A stretch of 9,516 nt of DNA from Verrucomicrobiaceae bacterium UBA2429 (GCA_002343505.1 DDQZ01000009.1:457-9972), one strand, 5' to 3'. Positions 1 through 7,824 are shown, counted from the first letter of the stretch. Made by a program: numbers and translations. Notes: a model not told the origin generated them from the letters alone.

Positions 1-155
1 GGCTTGGGGATGCCGGTGATGACGGTCCTGGCGGCGGGCGGGGCGGCGTCTTTTTTGTGTTCGAGCAGGGGCTTGCATTTGCCGCGCTTTTTGGGCTCCG
101 GCGCGCTGGCGGCTGGTGGGGTGGGGGACGGGCTTTCCGGTGCGGGGTCTGACAT
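1..155 (-). CDS. N-terminal fragment of an unrecognised protein, divergent from the exosortase gene
   Basis: On the minus strand an ATG at 155-153 opens a frame with no stop through position 1, giving 51 codons before the gene leaves the window. The peptide begins [17 protein letters not shown], continues with a basic stretch containing PKKRGKCKP, and ends TVITGIPK at the edge. A Pro/Ala/Ser-rich, disordered-looking start followed by a Lys/Arg-rich stretch is what real proteins in GC-rich bacteria often show. The opposite strand reads here as low-complexity Gly/Ala/Leu. No signal peptide or membrane segment is visible in this part and no family can be named. There is no clear ribosome binding site. 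The gene would diverge from the exosortase across about 85 bases. It could still be a chance open frame, because only 155 bases are visible. Confidence 0.5.
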   Translation of the reverse strand, partial: MSDPAPESPSPTPPAASAPEPKKRGKCKPLLEHKKDAAPPAARTVITGIPK

Positions 156-240
156 GGCGGGCAGTGAAGCGGAGTTTGGCGTTTTTTCCAGCAGGCGGAG
201 CGTGGACAGGGGCGCGCTGCTGTGGCAAGGCTGGGGTCTG
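156..240. other. Short divergent intergenic region
   Basis: These 85 bases separate the leftward gene start at 155 from the preferred exosortase start at 241. Divergent promoters would be expected here, but no convincing -35/-10 pair is visible on either strand. A CAGCAG/CTGCTG inverted repeat (189-194 and 217-222, 22-base spacer) is too weak to call. An AAGG at 227-230, ten bases before the ATG at 241, is the only hint of a ribosome binding site for the exosortase. Confidence 0.35.
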
Positions 241-1950
241 ATGAGTGAATGCGCCGCCAGCCCGCCGAACGCGCCCGCCGCCTGCGGGGAGCGCCTGCGC
301 CTGCCGGCCTGGGGCGCGGCGGGGGCGCTGCTGGCGCTGCTGGTGGCGGTGCTGCCGTATCAGCACTGGGACTTTGAGCGGAGATCGAGCCTGCTGGGGG
401 GGATCATGGCCAAGGCGCGGCAGGATTCGGAGTGGGTGTTTTGTTTGTTCGTGCCTTTCATCGTGGGCTGGCTGGTGTGGCGGATGCGCGGGGAATTGCA
501 AAGGCTGCCGATGCGGGGGAGCTGGCTGGGACTGGCGGCGCTGCTGCCGGGGATGGGGCTGTATTGGTTCGGCTACAAGGCGGACACGGCGTATCCGGGG
601 TATGCGGCGGTGCAACTGGCGGCGGCGGGGATGATCCTGCTGGCGGGCGGGCCGGTGTGGATGCGGCGTTTGTTTTTTCCGTGGCTCTTTCTGGCGTTTA
701 TGTGGCCGATGCTGCCGCTGGAGTCGAAGCTGGCTTTCCCGCTGCGGGTGTTCACGGCGCGGCTGTCGGCGGGTCTGCTGAATCTGCTGGGGATGGATGT
801 GGTGAGGGATGGGACGGGTCTGCATTCGGCGGCGGATTTGGATCTGGGGCTGGAGCAGGGGGCGCTGTTCCGGCTCGATGTGGAGGAGCCGTGCAGCGGC
901 ATCCGCTCGCTGTTTTCGCTGATGATGATCAGCGCGCTGTATGGCTGGCTGGCGCTGAGGACTTGGCGGTCGCGGGCGCTGCTGTTTGCCGGCGCGGTGC
1001 CGCTGGCGGTGCTGGGGAATGTGGTGCGCATGGGGCTGCTGACGGCGGGCAGCCGGTGGTTCGGGTCGGAGTTCGCGGTGGGAAGGAACATCGAGGGGCA
1101 TCAGGAGATGAGTTTTTTCCACTCGCTGGCGGGGTTTGCGGTGTTCGGGGTGGCGCTGGCGGGGATGTTCGCGGTGTGCTCGTTTTTGGAAAGGCGGGAG
1201 CGCGGGCGCAAGGCCGCGGCGCCGAAGCGGGTGCCGGGCGGCGGCGGGGTGACGACTTGGGCGCATGTGGCGGCTCTGGCGCTGGCGGCGGGCGGCGGCA
1301 TGGCGGCCTGTGTGCTGACGGACACGGGCTATGTGGTGGCGCCGCCGGGGATCGGCATGGATCTGCCGGGACGGCACGCGGGGTATGAGAGCGTGGACAT
1401 GCCGATGAACACACTGGAGAGGCAGATCCTGCACGAGGATGTGACGATCGGGCGGCGCTTTTACATGACGCCGCAGCGCGCGATCCTGGCATCGGTGGTG
1501 ATGAGCGGAGTCATCAAGCGCTCGCTGCACGAGCCGCAAATCTGCCTGCCGGGCCAGGGATGGATGATTGACGGGAAGGAATACATCGAAGTGGACGCGG
1601 GACTGGAGCGGCCGGTCAAAGCCACGGTGCTCTCCATGCACCGTGACACGCAGGGCGCGGACGGGGGCGTGAAGCGCACGCGGGCGCTGAATGTTTACTG
1701 GTACTTCGGCTCGGACGGGACGACGGCGGCCTCGTATGACGAGCATGTGGCGGTGTCGTATTTCGACTCGGTTTTGAAAAACCTGAACCACCGCTGGGCG
1801 CTGGTGTCCTTCTTCGCGCCGATGCGCGAGCAGATGCTCGGCATGGACGACCCGTTTGCGGAGCTGGCGGTGCTGGAGGATGTGAGGGCGTTCATCCGCG
1901 GCCTGGTGCCGGAGCTTGTGGCGCAGGCGGGCCGGGTGGCGCCGCCATAG
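241..1950 (+). CDS. Exosortase fused to a C-terminal EpsI-type domain
   Basis: Predicted 569-residue polytopic inner-membrane transpeptidase of the exosortase/archaeosortase family, which cleaves and processes proteins carrying a C-terminal sorting tail (PEP-CTERM type). Hydrophobic segments lie at about 22-40, 66-80, 96-111, 121-140, 144-160, 223-239, 246-268 and 292-314. The expected catalytic triad is present: Cys218 in [10 protein letters not shown], Arg263 in GNVVRM and His294 in FFHSLAGF. After a linker and one more hydrophobic segment (340-358), residues about 370-530 form an EpsI-like (DUF3485) domain, recognisable from [14 protein letters not shown] (His430, Cys435) and [10 protein letters not shown]. 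Exosortases and EpsI are often separate neighbouring genes; here they are one polypeptide. The ATG at 241 is preferred because upstream codons in this frame lie over the divergent gene and lack protein character. AAGG ten bases upstream is a weak ribosome binding site. The exosortase class and its substrates cannot be stated. Confidence 0.9.
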   Translation: MSECAASPPNAPAACGERLRLPAWGAAGALLALLVAVLPYQHWDFERRSSLLGGIMAKARQDSEWVFCLFVPFIVGWLVWRMRGELQRLPMRGSWLGLAALLPGMGLYWFGYKADTAYPGYAAVQLAAAGMILLAGGPVWMRRLFFPWLFLAFMWPMLPLESKLAFPLRVFTARLSAGLLNLLGMDVVRDGTGLHSAADLDLGLEQGALFRLDVEEPCSGIRSLFSLMMISALYGWLALRTWRSRALLFAGAVPLAVLGNVVRMGLLTAGSRWFGSEFAVGRNIEGHQEMSFFHSLAGFAVFGVALAGMFAVCSFLERRERGRKAAAPKRVPGGGGVTTWAHVAALALAAGGGMAACVLTDTGYVVAPPGIGMDLPGRHAGYESVDMPMNTLERQILHEDVTIGRRFYMTPQRAILASVVMSGVIKRSLHEPQICLPGQGWMIDGKEYIEVDAGLERPVKATVLSMHRDTQGADGGVKRTRALNVYWYFGSDGTTAASYDEHVAVSYFDSVLKNLNHRWALVSFFAPMREQMLGMDDPFAELAVLEDVRAFIRGLVPELVAQAGRVAPP

Positions 1951-2000
1951 TCGCGACGATTTCCGCTTGCCCCGCCGCGCAGGCGCACCTTTCTGCTGAC

Positions 2001-2681
2001 ATGCCACTGATCTCCCTTTCCGAAATCCACAAGACCTACCGCGAACCGGGCGGCGGCGAGCTGCGCGTGCTGCGCGGCATCAGCCAGGAAATCGAAGCCG
2101 GGGAGACGGTGGCCGTGGTGGGTCCCTCGGGCTGCGGCAAGAGCACGCTGCTCAACATCATTGGAACTCTCGACACTCCCGACTCCGGCAGTTATGTGCT
2201 CGACGGCGAGGAGGTCTCCCGCTGCGCGCCGGAACGTCTGGCGGCGCTGCGCGGCGGGAAGATCGGCTTCATTTTCCAGCTCCACCATCTCATGCCGCAA
2301 TGCACGGTGCTGGAGAATGTGCTGCTGCCCACCCTGGCTCTGAAAGACCGTCCGGACTCCAAAGCCGCGCGCTCACGCGGGGAAAGCCTGCTGGCCTCGG
2401 TGGGGCTCGCCGGGCGTCTGGATTGGAAGCCGGCCCAGCTTTCCGGCGGCGAGCGCCAGCGCGTGGCCGTGGTGCGCGCGCTGATCAACGCGCCGAAGCT
2501 GATCCTCGCCGACGAGCCGACCGGCGCGCTGGATGAAAAGAATGCCGAGTCTCTCACGGGGCTGCTGCTGGACCTGTGCCAAAGCACGGGCGCCACGCTG
2601 GTCATGGTCACGCACCATCCCGCCCAGGCGGCGCGCATGTCGCGGACTTTGCGGCTGCACGAGGGAAGACTGGCATCGTAG
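2001..2681 (+). CDS. lolD: LolD/MacB-family ABC transporter ATP-binding protein
   Basis: A 226-residue cytoplasmic ATPase of the MacB/LolD/FtsE family, full length for the family. In LolCDE it powers release of outer-membrane-bound lipoproteins from the inner membrane to LolA. All nucleotide-binding elements are intact: Walker A GPSGCGKST (41-49), Q-loop Gln93, signature LSGGERQR (147-154), Walker B LILADE (167-172) with catalytic Glu172, and switch His205 in MVTHH. The segment FQLHHLMPQCTVLENVLLP (92-110) resembles the FQxHHLLPEFTALENV region typical of LolD and is the reason for preferring LolD over a generic MacB ATPase. The gene starts 50 bases after the exosortase stop, without an obvious ribosome binding site, and is followed closely by cvfB. 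No LolC/LolE-type permease lies in the window, so the partner must be encoded elsewhere, possibly beyond the left edge. The family call is firm; the specific substrate is inferred. Confidence 0.9.
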   Translation: MPLISLSEIHKTYREPGGGELRVLRGISQEIEAGETVAVVGPSGCGKSTLLNIIGTLDTPDSGSYVLDGEEVSRCAPERLAALRGGKIGFIFQLHHLMPQCTVLENVLLPTLALKDRPDSKAARSRGESLLASVGLAGRLDWKPAQLSGGERQRVAVVRALINAPKLILADEPTGALDEKNAESLTGLLLDLCQSTGATLVMVTHHPAQAARMSRTLRLHEGRLAS

Positions 2682-2685
2682 AAGG
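2681..2685 (+). promoter_or_regulatory. Ribosome binding site for cvfB
   Basis: GAAGG lies six bases before the ATG at 2692 and overlaps the last base of the lolD stop codon. It fixes the cvfB start and suggests translational coupling to lolD. It is the clearest Shine-Dalgarno-like site in the window. Confidence 0.65.
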
Positions 2686-2691
2686 CTGCGC

Positions 2692-3564
2692 ATGGCCCAA
2701 CTTGGCAAACATAACCAACTGAAAATCGTGCGGGGTTCCATGCACGGGGTTTATCTCGACGGTGGCGAGCTTGGCGAGATTCTGCTGCCGATGAAGTTTG
2801 TGCCGCAGGGCGCGGCGCTGGATGACACGCTGGAGGTTTTCATTTACCGCGACTCCGAGGACCGGCTCGTGGCGACGACGGAGCGGCCGCTGGCGATGGC
2901 GGGGGATTTTGCCGCGCTGGAGGTCGTGGCGGTGAATCCGCAAGTGGGGGCCTTTCTCAACTGGGGGCTTGCCAAGGATTTGCTGCTGCCTTTCCGGGAG
3001 CAGGAGGGGCGCGCGCGGCCTGGCGAAAAAGTGGTGGTGCATGTGCTGGTGGACCCGAAGAGCGACCGCATCATTGCCAGCGGCAGACTGGCGCGTCATG
3101 CGAGCCGCCAGCCCGCGCCCTGGCGCACAGGGAGCCGGGTGGAGCTGCTCATCGCAGGCAAAACACCGCTGGGCTGGAACGCGGTCATTGAAAACTCCCA
3201 CCTCGGCCTGCTTTTCACCCAGCCGGGTGATCCGCCGCCGCATCCCGGCCTGCGTGTCCAGGGCTATGTGACCTCGGTGCGCCCCGGAGGGAAAATAGAC
3301 CTCAGTCTGAACGCCGCCGGTTACCAGAGGGTGGCGCCTTTGGGGGACCAGATTTTGCAGGCGCTCAAAGCCAATGGAGGGCGTCTTGACCTGGATGATG
3401 ACTCGCCGCCGGAAGTGATCCGTGAGAGTTTCGGCGCCAGCAAAAAAGCCTTCAAACAAGCCCTCGGCGCGCTTTTCAAACAAAAGCGCATTCGATTTAC
3501 CCGGCCGGGAATCGAATGGGTGGACATCACACGGCCCAGGGAAGGTGACTGGCGTCCGCGGTGA
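2692..3564 (+). CDS. cvfB: CvfB-family S1 RNA-binding protein
   Basis: A 290-residue cytoplasmic protein of the CvfB/YitL family: tandem S1-like OB folds followed by a winged-helix domain. In Gram-positive relatives CvfB binds RNA and affects virulence-factor expression; no role can be assigned here beyond probable RNA binding. The first S1-like unit spans about 6-62 (GELGEILLPMKFVP, then DSEDRLVATTERP), the second about 73-131 (VGAFLNWGLAKDLLLPFREQ), and a third, more divergent one about 146-207. The C-terminal region 212-280, ending IRFTRPGIEWVDI, fits the winged helix. The paired phrases LVATTERP and FLNWGLAKDLLLPF are characteristic of the family. The ATG at 2692 is chosen over upstream in-frame codons because the extension would lie inside lolD, whereas 2692 has GAAGG at good spacing and matches the usual family start. 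The gap to lolD is 10 bases, suggesting one transcript. Confidence 0.9.
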   Translation: MAQLGKHNQLKIVRGSMHGVYLDGGELGEILLPMKFVPQGAALDDTLEVFIYRDSEDRLVATTERPLAMAGDFAALEVVAVNPQVGAFLNWGLAKDLLLPFREQEGRARPGEKVVVHVLVDPKSDRIIASGRLARHASRQPAPWRTGSRVELLIAGKTPLGWNAVIENSHLGLLFTQPGDPPPHPGLRVQGYVTSVRPGGKIDLSLNAAGYQRVAPLGDQILQALKANGGRLDLDDDSPPEVIRESFGASKKAFKQALGALFKQKRIRFTRPGIEWVDITRPREGDWRPR

Positions 3565-3578
3565 GGGGGGCGCGATGC

Positions 3579-5162
3579 TCAGTCAGCGTCCGCCGCCGGA
3601 TGGTTGTGGCGTTTATTGTGAGGGGTGGGGAACATGACTGAAACCGCCAGGGTGACGAATGTTCCCAGAGTGATGCGCCACGGGAAGGACAACACAAAGG
3701 GCTTGTCAATGCCCAGCCTCGACTGGATGCCGAGCACGTTGCTGAGGAACAGCACGGCTGCGATGCCGCACAGCATGGCGATGATGTTGCCGGAATCGCA
3801 CCCGCGGGTCTTGGTGAGCACGGCGAGCAGAAACACACCGAGCAGCGACCCAAAGGTGAAGCCGAGAATGCCAAGCACGAGGGGAAGTATTTCCACCTTG
3901 GGATTGTGCGCCATGTACCAGGCGGTCCAGACGCCGACGCCGATGATCAACACCGCGAATAACACGGTGCTCCAGCGCAGCACGGCGATGCGCTTTGACT
4001 CGGGCGCGTCAGCGGGAAGGCGCGGCAGGATAAAGTCGCGCGAGAGGCTTGTGGCGAGGGCATTGAGCGCGGTGCTGAGGGAACCCATCGCTGTGGCGAG
4101 GATGCCGGCCGTGACAAGACCGCGCATGCCGGCGGGCATCTCGTTCATGATGAAGAAGGGGAAAACCTCGCGGCTCTCGGCGGGGAGGTTCACGGCTGGA
4201 TGCGCCGCGTAATAGGCTTTCAGCAGGACGCCGATGAGGATGAAAGCGGAGACGATGGGCAGGTCCACTATGCCGGAGAGAATGGTGGCAAGGGCGCTCT
4301 GGCGGCGGTTTTTTGCCGTGAGCATGCGCTGCACGGTGTCCTGGTCTATCCCATGCGTGCTCATGGTCACAAACGTGCTGCCGATGACTGCGGCCCAGAT
4401 CGTGTATTCGCTGGTGAACACATTTTTGACCCACTCCCAGGCACCCGCTCCCGCAGGTTTCGCGAAGTCGAAGAACACGGGTGATTTGACCACCTCCGCC
4501 ACTGCGCCCCAGCCGCCGGGAATCTTCATCAGAAGATACGGGATGGTGAATCCAAGAGAAGCGACCAGCACACCGACCTGAATGAAATCCGTCCATATCA
4601 CCGCGCGGATGCCGCCGACGGAGGTGTAGAGCGCGGTCAACAATGTCACCACCACCACTGCCCCCGCATAGAGCCAGAATTTCGTGTCCGCATCCACCGC
4701 GCCGCCCTGCCACATGGCCACCGCAAGCACGAGGATGATGGCGGAGACATAGAGACGCGTGCCCATCGCCAGAACGCGGGTGAACATGAACGTGATCGAG
4801 GCAAACTTCCGCGTCGCCGGCCCGAACCGGGTCTCCAGATACTCGTAAAGCGAGATGACTCCATGACGGTAAAACACGGGGATGAACAGAAAGCTCACAA
4901 TGATCCGCGCCAGCACGGTGCCGATGGCAAACTGCGCGTAGCTCCAGTTTTGCCTGCTGTAGCCGGACTCCGGCGCGCCAAGAAATGTCGCCGCACTGAT
5001 TTCCGCCGCCAGAATGGATGCCAGCACGGCCCACCAGGCGATCTGGCGGTCACCCAGCGTGAAACCCTCCACGCTTCCGCTTTTGCTGCGTTGGGACAAG
5101 CCGATGCCGATGATCAGCGCGAAGTAGCCAAGAATGACGAGGGCGTCCAGAAGGTAGGGCAT
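3579..5162 (-). CDS. Sodium:solute symporter family (SSS/SLC5-like) transporter
   Basis: A 527-residue inner-membrane protein with roughly 13 hydrophobic segments, normal for the sodium:solute symporter family, which couples inward sodium flow to uptake of a sugar, organic acid, amino acid or similar solute. Family hallmarks seen are FTLGDRQIAWWAVLAS after the first helix (34-49), ALYTSVGGIRAVIWTDFIQ (177-195), STHGIDQDTVQRMLTAK (268-284), and the helix with SLSTALNALATSLSRDF (361-377), whose Ser/Thr residues fall where the sodium site lies in vSGLT-type proteins. Substrate cannot be read from sequence. The start at 5162 gives the expected short N-terminus before helix 1; no strong ribosome binding site is visible. 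The gene follows the pseudokinase gene on the same strand after 88 bases, so the two may be co-transcribed. Its stop lies only 14 bases from that of the convergent cvfB. Confidence 0.93.
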   Translation of the reverse strand: MPYLLDALVILGYFALIIGIGLSQRSKSGSVEGFTLGDRQIAWWAVLASILAAEISAATFLGAPESGYSRQNWSYAQFAIGTVLARIIVSFLFIPVFYRHGVISLYEYLETRFGPATRKFASITFMFTRVLAMGTRLYVSAIILVLAVAMWQGGAVDADTKFWLYAGAVVVVTLLTALYTSVGGIRAVIWTDFIQVGVLVASLGFTIPYLLMKIPGGWGAVAEVVKSPVFFDFAKPAGAGAWEWVKNVFTSEYTIWAAVIGSTFVTMSTHGIDQDTVQRMLTAKNRRQSALATILSGIVDLPIVSAFILIGVLLKAYYAAHPAVNLPAESREVFPFFIMNEMPAGMRGLVTAGILATAMGSLSTALNALATSLSRDFILPRLPADAPESKRIAVLRWSTVLFAVLIIGVGVWTAWYMAHNPKVEILPLVLGILGFTFGSLLGVFLLAVLTKTRGCDSGNIIAMLCGIAAVLFLSNVLGIQSRLGIDKPFVLSFPWRITLGTFVTLAVSVMFPTPHNKRHNHPAADAD

Positions 5163-5173
5163 GGCGCGAGTAT

Positions 5174-5187
5174 GGAATGGACATTCC
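5174..5187. promoter_or_regulatory. 14-bp perfect inverted repeat upstream of the symporter
   Basis: GGAATG-GA-CATTCC is a perfect dyad of two 6-base arms with a 2-base centre, lying 11 bases before the symporter ATG in the 88-base gap after the pseudokinase gene. The centre is too short for a stable RNA hairpin, so a binding site for a dimeric regulator is the more natural reading. A chance palindrome cannot be excluded, and no known operator consensus is claimed. Confidence 0.3.
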
Positions 5188-5250
5188 CACGTTGCCAGGA
5201 CAACCTGACCAAGCCACGCGCCGTTCTGGCTGGCATTCTCGTGGCGGGGG

Positions 5251-7824
5251 TCACTTCAGCTTTCCAAGTCGCTCCTTGGACCACGTCAGGCCCTGCTGGA
5301 TGATGTCGTCTCCGGGGATGAGGGCGGAGAGTTTTTCCCAGCGCTGGACGGCGCTGGTGAAGGCGGTTTTGGCCTCGGAGGTTTTTTTCAGGGTTTGCAG
5401 GGTGTGACCAAGCACGCCGTGCATCTGGGCGAGCTGGATTTCCTGCTCCTTGCGCTCCGGGGTGAGGCGCGCGCCAGGGTCCTGGCCAAGCAGACCCTCC
5501 AGCGACTCCACAGCCTGGGTGAGGATGGGCAGGGCGGCGGTGGGCTTGCCGAGGTCGGACATGAGTTCGGCGTATTCTCCGCGCAGGCGCGCCTGAAGAG
5601 CCGCGTAGCGGAGATTGTCCGGCTCGTCAGCCAGGACTTCATTGATGAGTTCGATGGCGTCCTGCTTTTTCTTGAGCGCGTCATTGTTGTTGCCGAGGTC
5701 GCGCTCAAGCAGGGAGATGGCGCCGTAGTTGCGGGCCAGGAGGTATTTCACATCCCCCCAGGCGGGATGCAGGCGGTTGAGTTCGAGCAGGATGGGCACG
5801 GCCTGGTCATGCGCCTCGCGGGCTTCCTTGCTGCCGATGGTTTTGCCGATGAGTTCGGAGAGCTCGGTGTAGGCCTCGGAGAGAAGCAGGGCCTGCTCCT
5901 GGTTGCGCGGAGAGCTTCCCATGACCAGCCGGCCCATTTCCGTGACGGCTTCGATGAGGGTGTCGAGCGCGTCCTGGGTGTGGCCGGAGTCGCGCTGAAC
6001 GAGTCCCTTGGCAAACTTGGCGCGGGCGAGCAGGAAGCTCTCGTCGGGCAGAGGCTTGTCGCCGAGCACTTTGGGGTCGAGCACATCGCCGACCCGGGAG
6101 AGGGCTTTGCCGGCTTCGGCGAGGTCGCCGTTTTGCATGTTGCGCAGGCCGTATTCCATCCAGGCGCGGGCGCACTCATTGAGCGCGAGGCGGTTTTTGG
6201 GATCGGCGGCGAGGCCTTCGGTGAGATGGCGTGTGGCATCCTGGAGAAGGCTGAGGGAGAGGGCGCGGTCGCCCCTGCGCTGCTGAAGGTCCGAGAGCAG
6301 CAGGCTGTAGCGGCCGAACCATTGATGATGCAGCGCGGCCTGCGGGGACGAGGGTTGCTCCTTGAGCAGGGCGGCGCTTTGCTCGCGGGCTTTCTGGAGG
6401 AAGGCGAGGGCCTGGGTGTGCTGGCGGAGCTGGAGATGGATGCGCCCGATGTTTCCATAGGCGCGCAGGCGCTCGACGCCGAGGGCGGGATCGGCCTCCA
6501 AAGCCGGAAGCGAGGCGTTGCAGAAATCGAGGGCTTCGTTGAGCTGGGTCTTGCTGAATTCGACCTCGAGTTCGTTGCCGGTGGGAGTTTGCAGAAGCTG
6601 GGTGAGGAACTTGTCCACGCCGCCCTGGGCATGGCGGAGGTTGGCGTCGGCGGTGGCCTTGGCCTTCAGCGCCGCATCCCTCTCCCCTGTCAGCTCCACG
6701 ATGCGCGCGTCCCGCGCCCCTGTCTCCCGCTCCAGGATGGCGTCTTTCTGGCTGATGACCGTCTCCGCGTCCCGCGCCCGGCGCAGCGTGAGGAAAGCGT
6801 AAGCCGTGCTGAGCACGAAGGCGGTGAACAGGCCCAGCACCGTGGTCTGCAGGACGAGCACCTTGCTCGCCTGTTTTTTGCGCTCCTGCACGGTCTGCTC
6901 GCGCGATTCTTCCAGCAGGAAATCCGACTCGAGCACTTCGAATTCCCGCACCACCTCGCGCATGTCGGACCAGCGCGCGGAGGAGTTCAGATCGAGGCAG
7001 CGCTCAATGATGTGGCGGCGGCGCTCGTCCCATTTGGACGAGGGCGCGTCCGGCCAAACGACCCTGGGCTGGGCGCGGACGGCGGCCAGCAGCGCGGCGC
7101 TGTCTATGCCGCAGGCAAGCCCGGCGGCGGCCTTTTGATTCACAGTCTCCACCTGGGCGGCCCAGGCCTTGCCGCCGCGCGGCAGGCTGCCAGTGAGCAG
7201 ACGCCAGGCGATGACGCCGAAGGCATAGACATCCCACCCGGGTCCGTAGCCGGCGAAAACGCCGTCGGGATTTTCCGCCTGCTCCGGGCAGAGGTGGACG
7301 AAGTGGTCGGTCAGCTCCAGGTGATGAATGCCGCCGACCCAGCCCTGCGCGATGTCGGTGAGGCGGATGCTCGTCTCGGCGTCATCTTCGAGGAGGATGT
7401 TGCAGGGGCGGAGATTGCCGTGCGGGATGCCGTGCTTGTGCAGCCAGGAGAGCGCGTCGGCGATCTGGTAGATGACGTTCCAGGCGCGGTCAGGATCGCA
7501 ACCGCCAGACAGGTCCTCCAGCGTGCGTGTCCGCCATTGGCGGCGGCCCTGCGCGTCCCTGCTCATGGAGCCGACGAGCGGCATGGCGGCGTAATAGGGG
7601 CTGCGGTCAAAGTTGAAATGCTCCACAGGCAGCACGCCGCCGTGGTGGGGCAATTGCTTGAGAGCCTGCAAGGCCGCGCCCAGCGCCTTGCGGTTGATGG
7701 CCATGGAGGAAAAGACCTTCACGGCGCAGGCCTTGCCACCCGCGCTGGCGCGATAGACGGCCCCGCACCTGCCGCTCCCGATCAGGTCCTGCAATTCGTG
7801 TCCTGCGATCTCCGGCAGACTCAT
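5251..7824 (-). CDS. Membrane-anchored serine/threonine pseudokinase with TPR-rich C-terminal half
   Basis: An 857-residue protein. Residues about 8-300 form a eukaryotic-like protein kinase fold: glycine loop IGSGRCGAVY (15-24), ATP-anchoring Lys36 in CAVKVF, catalytic-loop region IPHGNLRPCNILL (133-145), metal-site Asp157 in LTDIAQG, CPE (179-181) in place of APE, and WDVYAFG (197-203). The catalytic aspartate of HRD is replaced: the motif reads His135-Gly136-Asn137. Asn142 and Asp157 remain, so nucleotide binding may persist while phosphotransfer is doubtful. One hydrophobic segment at about 321-346 is followed by a charged, coiled-coil-like stretch (348-400), then a helical region (about 420-857) with repeated TPR-like helix pairs, for example around 453-482 and 608-632. 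Kinase half cytoplasmic and TPR half periplasmic is the likely topology, but basic residues flank both sides of the segment. It probably works as a signalling scaffold; partner unknown. The ATG at 7824 directly precedes the kinase fold. The downstream symporter may share the transcript. Confidence 0.88.
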   Translation of the reverse strand: MSLPEIAGHELQDLIGSGRCGAVYRASAGGKACAVKVFSSMAINRKALGAALQALKQLPHHGGVLPVEHFNFDRSPYYAAMPLVGSMSRDAQGRRQWRTRTLEDLSGGCDPDRAWNVIYQIADALSWLHKHGIPHGNLRPCNILLEDDAETSIRLTDIAQGWVGGIHHLELTDHFVHLCPEQAENPDGVFAGYGPGWDVYAFGVIAWRLLTGSLPRGGKAWAAQVETVNQKAAAGLACGIDSAALLAAVRAQPRVVWPDAPSSKWDERRRHIIERCLDLNSSARWSDMREVVREFEVLESDFLLEESREQTVQERKKQASKVLVLQTTVLGLFTAFVLSTAYAFLTLRRARDAETVISQKDAILERETGARDARIVELTGERDAALKAKATADANLRHAQGGVDKFLTQLLQTPTGNELEVEFSKTQLNEALDFCNASLPALEADPALGVERLRAYGNIGRIHLQLRQHTQALAFLQKAREQSAALLKEQPSSPQAALHHQWFGRYSLLLSDLQQRRGDRALSLSLLQDATRHLTEGLAADPKNRLALNECARAWMEYGLRNMQNGDLAEAGKALSRVGDVLDPKVLGDKPLPDESFLLARAKFAKGLVQRDSGHTQDALDTLIEAVTEMGRLVMGSSPRNQEQALLLSEAYTELSELIGKTIGSKEAREAHDQAVPILLELNRLHPAWGDVKYLLARNYGAISLLERDLGNNNDALKKKQDAIELINEVLADEPDNLRYAALQARLRGEYAELMSDLGKPTAALPILTQAVESLEGLLGQDPGARLTPERKEQEIQLAQMHGVLGHTLQTLKKTSEAKTAFTSAVQRWEKLSALIPGDDIIQQGLTWSKERLGKLK

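Noticed and set aside
189..222. CAGCAG/CTGCTG inverted repeat in the divergent intergenic region
   Set aside because: Six-base arms with a 22-base spacer in GC-rich DNA are expected by chance.
4..240. In-frame 79-residue upstream extension of the exosortase
   Set aside because: The extension is low-complexity Gly/Ala/Leu, lies over a better minus-strand reading, and the ATG at 241 gives a normal start just before the first membrane helix.
432..1492. Long open frames overlapping the exosortase gene (432-1388 plus; 929-1492 and 573-1091 minus)
   Set aside because: Gly/Ala- or Pro/Ser-rich compositions typical of shadow frames in GC-rich DNA; the exosortase frame carries clear catalytic motifs.
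2533..2691. In-frame 53-residue upstream extension of cvfB
   Set aside because: It would lie almost wholly inside lolD in another frame, reads as Arg/Cys-rich shadow sequence, and the ATG at 2692 has a good ribosome binding site.
2608..3483. 291-codon minus-strand open frame antisense to lolD/cvfB
   Set aside because: Arg/His/Gln-rich shadow with no motif; the plus strand encodes a recognisable CvfB protein throughout.
3565..3578. Bidirectional terminator between convergent cvfB and symporter
   Set aside because: Only 14 bases separate the stops, and no hairpin with T-run was found in or around them; only a short direct repeat GCGTCCGC (3552-3559 and 3586-3593) was seen.
4009..5034. 341-codon frame on the same strand within the symporter gene
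   Set aside because: Arg/His/Gly-rich shadow of the symporter in another frame; no hydrophobic pattern or domain.
5748..6632. 294-codon frame inside the TPR half of the pseudokinase
   Set aside because: Ser/Pro/Ala/Arg-rich frame-shifted shadow; the main frame is continuous and helical here.
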